Of a DNA stretch of 64,000 nucleotides, positions 18,107 to 25,206 are shown piece after piece. The DNA lies in contig NZ_CP043633.1 in NCBI RefSeq assembly GCF_012974865.1, forward strand, positions 2,241,001-2,305,000, written 5' to 3'. The stretch comes from Nonlabens sp. Ci31. Lineage in GTDB: Bacteria; Bacteroidota; Bacteroidia; Flavobacteriales; Flavobacteriaceae. The notes beneath the pieces are model-generated. The model was not told where the DNA came from. It did not search any database and saw only the letters and a list, made by a program, of their open reading frames with translations. The position numbers and the translations under genes are program-made. Each line of letters starts with the position of its first letter. Positions within the stretch are counted from its first letter, which is position 1.

Positions 18107-18619
18107 CTATTCCACAGGTACATTGGAATTGAAAATATCCCTAAACAATTTCCACTTCCCATCTTCTTTTTTCCAAAGGACGATGTACTTTTCTTCTGCT
18201 ACTGCTATGTCTCCCGCGTAAAGAGTAAGTTCACCTTCTTCAGCAATTAAATCTTCGGTACCGTAAATATGTTCGAGTTTTAGATCCACTTTTGTAATGC
18301 CCGCATTGACTATTCCTGCCATTGCCGTTTGAATGTCTTTTCTCCCAATTACTGACGGCGCTCCAGCGCCCATGAATTTTGCGTCAATAGTATACGCATT
18401 TGCTAATCCTATAGAATCTCCAGCGGCAACTAGTGCCATGAAATTGGCATTTGCTTCTTCTATTTCTATTTTTGCGGTATCTAAATTAAATTCAGTTTTG
18501 GGGCTTATTTCATCGACTTTAGCTGTTTTATCATTGCAACTATTCAATAAGGTTACTAGTAATAACCCAGCTGCTACTGAGCATATTTTTTTAATAATCA
18601 TTTTGTTTTTTGTTTTCAT
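18107..18619 (-). CDS. NTF2-fold (DUF4440-like) lipoprotein
   Basis: About 170 residues. The ATG at 18619 (MKTKNKMIIKKICSV) gives a lipoprotein signal with LLNSC; an extended frame to a TTG at 18664 overlaps the SDR stop and lengthens the signal unnaturally, so I do not use it. The body has the pattern IEEANANFMALVAAGDSIGLANAYTIDAKFMGAG, DLIAEEGELTLY and WKKEDGKWKLFRDIFNSN, typical of DUF4440/SnoaL-like proteins. The role is unknown. It is directly downstream of the SDR gene and separated by 180 bp from the M28 gene. Confidence 0.75.
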   Translation of the reverse strand: MKTKNKMIIKKICSVAAGLLLVTLLNSCNDKTAKVDEISPKTEFNLDTAKIEIEEANANFMALVAAGDSIGLANAYTIDAKFMGAGAPSVIGRKDIQTAMAGIVNAGITKVDLKLEHIYGTEDLIAEEGELTLYAGDIAVAEEKYIVLWKKEDGKWKLFRDIFNSNVPVE

Positions 18620-18660
18620 TATATTGGTTTTTAAATTTACTGGTTTTAATAGTGTTTTTT

Positions 18661-19413
18661 TCAATTCCCTTTATGCTGTCCTCCATCTACTGACAGACAA
18701 GTTCCAGTAACCCAACTTGCACATGGCGAAACCAAAAAGGCCGCTACTTTTGCTATTTCATCGGGTCTTCCCATCCTGCCTAAGGGAATACTGTTTACGG
18801 TATGGTGATAAAAAGATTGATCGTGTGCTTTAATCATTTCCCAAAGTCCTCCACTAAATTCAACAGAACCTGGTGCATTTGTATTGACACGGATATTATT
18901 AGGAGCCAATTGTGCAGATAGGGTTTTAGAATAACTAATCAGTGCTGCCTTTACAGCAGCATAAGCCGCAGGAGAACCCGCTTCAAGTTCAGAACCTGAG
19001 GAGATAAAGAGAATATTTCCAGTACCAGACTCCATCATCCATGGAACGAATTTTCTAGTAGCTTGTACGCTGGCTAACAAATCAATGTTTATAGAAGCTT
19101 CCCAGTCGGCATCTTCTTTACCTAGACTTAATGCAGAGGCATTATTGACCAATATATCTATGGTGGCAAATTTGCTTTTTACTGCATCAAGAAAAGCTTT
19201 AAACTTTTCAGTATCGCTTACATCACAAGACTGGGCATGTACTTTCACTCCATTTTTAAGAAGCTCTTCTTTAGTTGTTTGAAGTGCTTCCTCGCCACGT
19301 ACACAAATAGCCACGTTAACACCTTCTTCTGCAAGAACTAGGGCAATACTTCTTCCTATGCCTTTACTGCCTCCCGTAATGATTGCATTTTTTTCTTTTA
19401 GTCCTAAATTCAT
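18661..19413 (-). CDS. Short-chain dehydrogenase/reductase
   Basis: 250 residues with a classical SDR layout: nucleotide-binding GGSKGIGRSIA near the N-terminus, ILVNNAS, the active-site Ser in LFISSGSE, YAAVK (catalytic Tyr and Lys) and NTNAPGSV. It is cytoplasmic and uses NAD(P)H to oxidise or reduce a hydroxy/keto substrate. The C-terminal GRMGRPDEIAKVAAFLVSP and SVDGGQHKGN are standard for this group. It lies 40 bp after the MBOAT gene. The substrate is unknown. Confidence 0.88.
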   Translation of the reverse strand: MNLGLKEKNAIITGGSKGIGRSIALVLAEEGVNVAICVRGEEALQTTKEELLKNGVKVHAQSCDVSDTEKFKAFLDAVKSKFATIDILVNNASALSLGKEDADWEASINIDLLASVQATRKFVPWMMESGTGNILFISSGSELEAGSPAAYAAVKAALISYSKTLSAQLAPNNIRVNTNAPGSVEFSGGLWEMIKAHDQSFYHHTVNSIPLGRMGRPDEIAKVAAFLVSPCASWVTGTCLSVDGGQHKGN

Positions 19414-19453
19414 GGTGCTTTATTTAAAGGGGTTCATAAATGATGCGTGAGTA

Positions 19454-20869
19454 TTAAAATTGAAAATAAATAAACTGCTCACCACTTCCTTGTGAGATGA
19501 CAATCAAAAACACCATGAATGCCCAGAAAACACCCGTAATCCATGGGTTTACTTTTAATGAAACTTCTTTCATAGAGGTGTTTCTCATCATCCAATGACA
19601 CATAAATAAGAGGGAAATAAGTAAAAACACTTTGATCACATCAAATGTTTCAACGATTTTTTCTCCTTCACCATTTATAAATAACATGGATATAATCATA
19701 TTTTTAGCGGTAGCGAACTCTCGCGCTCTAAAAAACACCCAGGTAAAGTTTACCATGATATAGGTAAGCAATGCGAGAAATATCCCGTTAATAGCGTTGA
19801 TTTTTATATGAATTTTAGACCTAAGCAACCGTTCCATTATAAGGTAAAGACCATGCAAAGCGCCCCAAATCACAAATGTCCAAGCCGCACCGTGCCATAA
19901 ACCACCTAGGAGCATGGTTATAATTAATGCAGCATACATTCTGGTTATTCCATGTTGATTACCACCTAAGGGAATGTAGATGTAATCCCTTAACCAGCTT
20001 GAAAGGGTAATGTGCCACCGCCTCCAAAAATCTGAAAACCCAATAGAAGCATATGGATATTTAAAGTTATCTGGCAGCACAATACCCAGCATTAATGCTA
20101 TTCCAATGGCACAAGTTGAGTACCCGGCAAAGTCAAAAAATATTTGTCCAGAAAATGCGAGTGTGCCCGTCCACGCGTCTACACCATGAAGAATAGCTGT
20201 TGAACTAAAAACTTGATCAGAAGTATCGGCCAGTAGGATGTCTGCTAGAACTATTTTTTGAAATAAGCCTATGGTTAATAAGAAAGTACCCCAAGCAAAC
20301 TGGTTAAAGTTGGCTCTTTTTTCTTCATAAAATTGGGTGATTAAATCTTGAGCTCTCACAATGGGGCCTGCAACGAGTTGTGGGAAGAAGGTTACGTACA
20401 ACGCAAAATCTAAAAAGGTATGAGCGGGTTCTATTTTTCGCTTATAAATATCGATGGTGTAAGACATGGTTTGAAAGGTGTAGAATGAAATACCCATGGG
20501 TAAAATAATATCCATAGGTTGCGCCTCATAGCCATAACCATACGCATTTACTGCACTCGTAAAATTGTCTAATAGAAAATCCCGGTATTTAAAAAAAGCT
20601 AAAAACCCAAGATTAACAAACAGACTTAACAGTAGCCAAAATTTTCTTTTGCGTTGACTTTCTTCTGCAGCTAATTTTTTTCCAGCAGTCCAGTCCACCA
20701 TAGTTGATATCCATAATAAGATCACTAGCGGCGGATTCCAAAGTCCATAAAAAAGATAACTAGCTAGGAGCAACATGCCCTTTTTACTTGTCCAGCTGAG
20801 AATCTTTGAATAATACAGTGCCAAAACAATCACTAAAAAGACAACAAAAGTTAATGAGTTGAATAGCAT
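19454..20869 (-). CDS. MBOAT-family O-acyltransferase (AlgI-like)
   Basis: 471 residues, around ten membrane segments. MLFNSLTFVVFLVIVLALYY, MDIILPMGISFYTFQTMSYTIDIYK, PQLVAGPIVRA, FWRRWHITLSSWLRDYIYIPLGG and LLGGLWHGAAWTFVIWG are the hallmark blocks of AlgI/DltB-type membrane-bound O-acyltransferases; the His in LWHGA is catalytic. These proteins pass acyl groups across the membrane to an exported acceptor. The gene ends two bases apart from the SGNH-like partner at 20872, so both are translated together. Confidence 0.9.
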   Translation of the reverse strand: MLFNSLTFVVFLVIVLALYYSKILSWTSKKGMLLLASYLFYGLWNPPLVILLWISTMVDWTAGKKLAAEESQRKRKFWLLLSLFVNLGFLAFFKYRDFLLDNFTSAVNAYGYGYEAQPMDIILPMGISFYTFQTMSYTIDIYKRKIEPAHTFLDFALYVTFFPQLVAGPIVRAQDLITQFYEEKRANFNQFAWGTFLLTIGLFQKIVLADILLADTSDQVFSSTAILHGVDAWTGTLAFSGQIFFDFAGYSTCAIGIALMLGIVLPDNFKYPYASIGFSDFWRRWHITLSSWLRDYIYIPLGGNQHGITRMYAALIITMLLGGLWHGAAWTFVIWGALHGLYLIMERLLRSKIHIKINAINGIFLALLTYIMVNFTWVFFRAREFATAKNMIISMLFINGEGEKIVETFDVIKVFLLISLLFMCHWMMRNTSMKEVSLKVNPWITGVFWAFMVFLIVISQGSGEQFIYFQF

Positions 20870-20871
20870 AA

Positions 20872-21912
20872 CTAGTGGTTTTTAAGGTTAGTAATGAGCC
20901 CGTCTTCTAGGAGGATCTTTACAAAGTTTTCTGTAAACTGATCTGCATCTTTAGCCGATAAGTGAGACCATTCTATGGTTTTAAAGGCACTTAAGCCCTT
21001 GTAGTCTTGGTAATGATATGCGGGTACATTTGCTTTTGTGACTAATTCGTCCCAAAATTCTGATCGAGGCAAGCCCTTACTTTCTAAATCTTTAAAAAAT
21101 CCATCTGAGGGATTTCTTAATAAAATAATTTTCCCACCTCTTGAGGTAAACTTTTCAGCATCTTTCAGAAAGTATTCGATGGTTGCCTCTTTATCTGGTG
21201 GTGGTATATCTCCAGATAGTAACGTTTTCCAAACTGTTTTAATAGAATTTGCAAAGGCAGTATCACTCACCATTTCTTCTTTCATCCTAACATTTCTGTT
21301 GATGTCTATATCTTGAAACCTTCTAAATGGAGGTTCTTGAGGTTTGTCTGTCCGAGGCGGCAGATGAATGGTTTTAAGCAAAGCTTTTAGATTAATGTCG
21401 TCTATCCATGCTTCATCGTCATTGGACACAAATGCTAATGAATTTTGAAGGGGAATTGATAGACTATAATTAAGACGTTGAGCATAGGTGAGATTTTTAT
21501 AAAATTCTGATCGTGATGATGCTCTACTCCAAGGTGGTGCTTGTTCAAAGGTGGTAGAAAAGAAAAGTGGTGGTGTTACGCCTACAACTACAGTTCCTTT
21601 AAAGCTCGAGTTTTCTACAATATCATGAAATACGGGTAAAGGGGTGGCTCCCGCATTTGCTAATTGTATGGGTTGAATACCTGTTAATTTCTCCCATTGA
21701 CCCAGCTGAATATTAAAAAGTGCTCTAGAAGAACCAACGATAACCACATCATCTTCTGTAGCATCTTCAACAAGAGCTCGTGTTTTTACCCAAAGGTATT
21801 TATCATCGTCTAGATCTGGAAAATAGCCTTGAGAACGCCAATAGATTTCCCAGGCTGTGATGCCCAAAATACTTAAAGCAATAGCAATACTTAAAGATTT
21901 TTTAAGTTTCAT
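20872..21912 (-). CDS. SGNH-like partner of the MBOAT acyltransferase (DltD/AlgX-type role)
   Basis: 346 residues with one N-terminal membrane anchor (residues 5-22) and a periplasmic domain. VVIVGSSRALFN (GSS at 60-62) resembles SGNH block I, QLANAGATP block II, and EWSHLSAKDADQF the block V His, although the usual Asp before it is Glu. In alginate, peptidoglycan and teichoic-acid acylation systems such a protein receives the acyl group from the MBOAT and places it on the final acceptor. The pairing here is inferred from the two-base spacing and the fold; the acceptor is unknown. Confidence 0.6.
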   Translation of the reverse strand: MKLKKSLSIAIALSILGITAWEIYWRSQGYFPDLDDDKYLWVKTRALVEDATEDDVVIVGSSRALFNIQLGQWEKLTGIQPIQLANAGATPLPVFHDIVENSSFKGTVVVGVTPPLFFSTTFEQAPPWSRASSRSEFYKNLTYAQRLNYSLSIPLQNSLAFVSNDDEAWIDDINLKALLKTIHLPPRTDKPQEPPFRRFQDIDINRNVRMKEEMVSDTAFANSIKTVWKTLLSGDIPPPDKEATIEYFLKDAEKFTSRGGKIILLRNPSDGFFKDLESKGLPRSEFWDELVTKANVPAYHYQDYKGLSAFKTIEWSHLSAKDADQFTENFVKILLEDGLITNLKNH

Positions 21913-21947
21913 GTGAGTTGGTTGTAAGTCAGTTATCTGTTCAAAAT

Positions 21948-22997
21948 TTAAAAGGAACCATCATCCACCTCTTTTATAAATTGTATCAATCCAGAGAAAT
22001 AGGTTTCCGGATCATCATATTGTGATACATGTGCTCCGTTGGTGGTTACACTTCTTCCGTTTTGCACTTCGGTACTCATCCATTCCATATATTTTGGATC
22101 CATGGTGTCGTATTTGCCACCAATCATTAAGGTTGGAATTTTCAATTCATTTAACCTGCCAGAAACATCCCAACCTTTTAATGTTGCATCTCCAGTGACC
22201 CCAAATTCACTATAGCCTTGCATATAGATGTAAATATTAGGATTAAGGTGTGAGAAGGCACGATTGACAAACTCTGGCCATTCATCCAATGGTTTATGCA
22301 GTACATGTTTAGTGTAATAATGCTCCATCACGAGTTCGGTATAACGTGGGTTACCGAAATCTTCCGCAGCTTCCAAGGCTTTGATTTCTTTATAAACTTC
22401 TGGTGGTAGTTGCGGCCCTAAAACTTCCGCTGCATATTTTTCGTATTCAGGAATGCTCGCCATCATATTAGAAACGACCAGACCTTTTAAATTTTCTTGA
22501 TATTTCAACGCATATTCCATTGCTAACATGCCACCCCAAGATTGACCTAATAAGTAGAAATTATCTTTGTCCAAATTCAAAGCTTTACGAACCTGTTCCA
22601 CTTCTTCTACAAAATGTTCTATGGTCCATAGTGTTGAATCATTTGGTTTGTCGCTGTAGTGAGAATCGAGTTGGTCATAATAGATGTATTCGATTTCTTC
22701 GTTGGGAAGATATCCGTCAAAATTTTCAAAAAACTCATGTGTGCCACCAGGACCTCCATGAAGCAATAGCACTTTCATTTTAGGATTATTGCCCACACGT
22801 TTTGTATAGACATTAAAAGTGCCTTTGGGCGTTTTTATAGGAATCATTTTGATGCCACCTGTTTTTTGGTCATCGCTGTTGGAATAATCGAAATAGGAGG
22901 ATTTCGTTTCTGTTTTGGAAGTGGTATGCTCGGTTTTATCGTTGCAAGAAAATAGCAACAAAATAAAAGGGAAGAGTAGTAGTATTGTTTTTTTCAT
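21948..22997 (-). CDS. Proline-iminopeptidase-like alpha/beta-hydrolase lipoprotein
   Basis: 349 residues with a lipobox (LLLFSC) and an S33-type alpha/beta hydrolase fold. LLHGGPGGTHEFF forms the oxyanion loop, LGQSWGGML carries the nucleophile, GGKYDTMDP the Asp and GAHVSQYD the His. The family releases N-terminal proline or other residues from short peptides. Being lipid-anchored, it would act outside the cytoplasm with the S9 and M28 peptidases. It may open the transcript running down to 13672. It is separated from 23230 by a terminator. Confidence 0.85.
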   Translation of the reverse strand: MKKTILLLFPFILLLFSCNDKTEHTTSKTETKSSYFDYSNSDDQKTGGIKMIPIKTPKGTFNVYTKRVGNNPKMKVLLLHGGPGGTHEFFENFDGYLPNEEIEYIYYDQLDSHYSDKPNDSTLWTIEHFVEEVEQVRKALNLDKDNFYLLGQSWGGMLAMEYALKYQENLKGLVVSNMMASIPEYEKYAAEVLGPQLPPEVYKEIKALEAAEDFGNPRYTELVMEHYYTKHVLHKPLDEWPEFVNRAFSHLNPNIYIYMQGYSEFGVTGDATLKGWDVSGRLNELKIPTLMIGGKYDTMDPKYMEWMSTEVQNGRSVTTNGAHVSQYDDPETYFSGLIQFIKEVDDGSF

Positions 22998-23157
22998 GGT
23001 TAGTGGTTAAAAAGCGGTTTTAATAAAATGATAAGATGTTGCGATAGTTTGTTTTGTTAACTCATAGCAGTTATGTTCTGAATATTCCCTTTCTTAGTGA
23101 GGTAAATGGTTTTATTCTATAGATGTGTTCCTGGACACAAAACAGGAATAATAAATT

Positions 23158-23201
23158 ATAAAAAATAGGTCGAACAAATTGAAAAATTTGCTTGACCTAT
23201 T
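23158..23201 (-). terminator. Rho-independent terminator after the NIPSNAP-like gene
   Basis: A 17-bp stem with two mismatches (arms start AATAGGTC and end GACCTATT, 23164-23201) is followed on the minus strand by a T-rich run. It lies just past the stop at 23230 and isolates that gene from 22997 downstream. Confidence 0.7.
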
Positions 23202-23229
23202 ATAATGATGTTACAATGGCATCATGCGA

Positions 23230-23955
23230 TTAATTAGATAACTCCTCGTTAAGTTTCCAGAGATACGACCACTGTCCATCCACGGCATTCATCCATTTAT
23301 CCATCAATTGGCTTGCTTTCTTATCACCTTTTACTTTTTTATAAAGGGCAAAAGGACCATCTCGCTTCTCATCCTCATCTATTCCTGCATAACCAGTAAA
23401 TAAATCGCTGACCATATAATTAGGTGTATTTTCACCACCACCCATAAAACTGTACCATTGCCCTCTAGGTTCACCCTCTACCGTAGTAATAACATCAGTC
23501 ATTTCTTTAATGATTTCATTAAATAACATGTTGTTTTTGACCCTGAAATAGGTAACCCAGACAAGTTTTGTATCGGTACTTTCACTCTTCTTACTCCAGT
23601 CAGTGAGATTTTTAGTGATATTGTAATCGATCTTTTCAACATGAGGCATTATGAAGTTCATTACGATCATATTACAAGTCTTACCAGCCGTATCTTCCTT
23701 GTCCATTTCGGCCCAATTAACCATATTACTGGAAATACCGTACACGCTTCCTTCACCTTGGACCCTAGACCAGAACGACCAATTGTCTGTGCCATTTTCT
23801 TCGTTGTAACAGGCTTTCCATTGTTTAACGCCATCTAGGAATTGTGCATTATGTCCCTGTTTTACAGTAATTTCTGTGAGGTCTAGAAGTCCCTCGGTCA
23901 TTTGTGCCACCGCAAATAGCGGTAACACCATCAAAATAATAAGTGCTTTTTTCAT
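23230..23955 (-). CDS. Secreted protein with NIPSNAP/dimeric alpha-beta-barrel-like repeats
   Basis: 241 residues with a signal peptide ending AVAQ. The mature part seems to contain two related halves: DLTEITVKQGHNAQFLDGVKQWKAC and later KLVWVTYFRVKNNMLFNEIIKEM, each a beta-strand plus helix as in ferredoxin-like dimeric barrels (NIPSNAP, ABM). No catalytic residues can be named. It is preceded by a perfect copy of the 19-bp operator (24029-24047) and followed by its own terminator, so it is a single-gene member of the proposed regulon. Confidence 0.6.
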   Translation of the reverse strand: MKKALIILMVLPLFAVAQMTEGLLDLTEITVKQGHNAQFLDGVKQWKACYNEENGTDNWSFWSRVQGEGSVYGISSNMVNWAEMDKEDTAGKTCNMIVMNFIMPHVEKIDYNITKNLTDWSKKSESTDTKLVWVTYFRVKNNMLFNEIIKEMTDVITTVEGEPRGQWYSFMGGGENTPNYMVSDLFTGYAGIDEDEKRDGPFALYKKVKGDKKASQLMDKWMNAVDGQWSYLWKLNEELSN

Positions 23956-24000
23956 AATTGGATATTTTAAATTGTTAATTGTTTTGTTGATTTAACTATT

Positions 24001-24047
24001 GCAAAGTATTTAACATTTTGTCATTTGTCAATCACATATTCATGTGG
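24001..24047 (-). promoter_or_regulatory. Operator/promoter of the NIPSNAP-like gene (19-bp element copy 2)
   Basis: Minus strand: CCACATGAATATGTGATTG (24047-24029), 20 bp, then TACTTTGC (24008-24001), a shifted -7 box. The inverted repeat arms are perfect. The start codon is 46 bp downstream of the -7 box. Confidence 0.7.
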
Positions 24048-24372
24048 TTCTGTTATTGTAAAAAATATACTTAAGCCTAGTAATTTTTGAACTTCCTAGA
24101 ATTTTAATCTTTTTGCTGGATGGGATAATGCTATTCAAATCCTTAGTAATGATAACCGTTTGATTGAAATCAATTTTTGGTTTTCATTATCTGTAATTCT
24201 GATTAGGTTGCAATGGAATAAGATGGAATAAGATGGAAAAACTGATGGTGATATTTTTTTTCATAATTGTATATTTGGGCTTGTAGTTCTTGTAAGTTGA
24301 TTAAAACAGCGACGTTTTTAGTTAAATACCCAAGTTTCCTACTATAATCAGACTTTTAAAAGTGTGTTTTAA

Positions 24373-24394
24373 TTTCGCTTTCGCGAAAGCGAAA
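24373..24394. repeat. Flavobacterial palindrome GCTTTCGCGAAAGC, copy 1
   Basis: A perfect 22-bp palindrome centred at 24383/24384 and built on GCTTTCGCGAAAGC. It is intergenic. Other copies in the window: 35566, 44079, 54953, 57876. Confidence 0.9.
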
Positions 24395-24512
24395 CAAACC
24401 CCAATTAAAAGAATCCTTTAAGTTGTAATGCGCTTAGTGGTAAATTTTAGTTGGAGCCTATGGATAATTCAACTTATAAAGGCAGAAGTAAAAATGTGTA
24501 AAAAATAGGAAA

Positions 24513-25052
24513 TCATGCCTTTAAATAGGGTTCAATTGTTTTCTGAATTGTTAGCTCGTACCCCATTGCGGTATTAATAGCTAACTTATCATAATATATG
24601 TTAGATCTAGCTATTTTCCCATTGGTAACCATTGCGGTAAGTGGATAGGGTAGATTCACCTCAATAGTATTTTGGGTAAACGTGTACGTGCCCCAAATAG
24701 ATACCCAGTCTCCTTTTAAATTACCATCTACTACTCGGAAACTGTGACTAACAAAATCCTTATTTTGATTAGATCTAACTGCATGGGCTTCTTTCCAGAA
24801 ATTAATATACTCTGCTTTAGTTTCTGTTTCTCCAAAGCTAGGACCACTACCTACATAACTGTCGGAAAGTAAGTCAGCAGCTATGTCCATTTTATGACCC
24901 ATTAGGGCATCTATATAATTGGTGACAACTTTTATGTCTTCTTTGCCACTAGGGTTTACCATCATATTATCAGTGTAGCTTTTTTCTTGGCCCCAACTGA
25001 CTGGACCTATCAGTATTAATAATACAATTGCGCTTGCTCTTAAAACTTTCAT
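24513..25052 (-). CDS. Secreted SnoaL-like (NTF2-fold) protein
   Basis: 179 residues with a signal peptide (MKVLRASAIVLLILIGPVSWGQ). The body (NYIDALMGHKMDIAADLLSDSYVGSGP, EYINFWKEAHAVRSN, DGNLKGDWVSIWGTYTFTQ, NGKIARSNIYYDKLAI) fits the NTF2-like fold of polyketide cyclase-type proteins. Function unknown. It is divergent from the sensor kinase gene and shares the 25132-25150 operator with it, so both should respond to the same signal; it could be a binding protein or enzyme for the signal molecule, which is speculation. Confidence 0.7.
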   Translation of the reverse strand: MKVLRASAIVLLILIGPVSWGQEKSYTDNMMVNPSGKEDIKVVTNYIDALMGHKMDIAADLLSDSYVGSGPSFGETETKAEYINFWKEAHAVRSNQNKDFVSHSFRVVDGNLKGDWVSIWGTYTFTQNTIEVNLPYPLTAMVTNGKIARSNIYYDKLAINTAMGYELTIQKTIEPYLKA

Positions 25053-25103
25053 ATGGTTTAGTTTTATAATCAGTTTTAATGATAAAAGCTGATTAGTAGG
25101 GTC

Positions 25104-25178
25104 ACAAATTACACTGCTGCCCCTGATTTGTCAATCACATAAAGGTTTGGTATTGAGATGTTTATTATTGTATATTTG
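25104..25178. promoter_or_regulatory. Divergent operator/promoters between the SnoaL-like gene and the sensor kinase (19-bp element copy 3)
   Basis: The element is CAATCACATAAAGGTTTGG on the plus strand (25132-25150). Leftward, ATTG is followed after 20 bp by TAATTTGT (25111-25104). Rightward, TTTGG is followed after 20 bp by TATATTTG (25171-25178), a perfect -7 box. One half of the inverted repeat is diverged (CAAAC instead of CACAT). A single site thus appears to serve both genes with mirror-symmetric spacing. Confidence 0.7.
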
Positions 25179-25206
25179 AAACTTGACCGTTATACCATTT
25201 CTTACT

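Larger units (their letters stand above)
23956..24512. other. 557-bp intergenic region: operator, short tandem repeat, GC-rich palindrome
   Basis: No convincing gene. It contains the operator for the 23230 gene (24029-24047), a 10-bp unit ATGGAATAAG repeated 2.5 times (24213-24237), a -7-like TATATTTG on the plus strand (about 24270) with no reading frame behind it, and the palindrome centred at 24383. The rest looks like decayed sequence. Confidence 0.6.
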
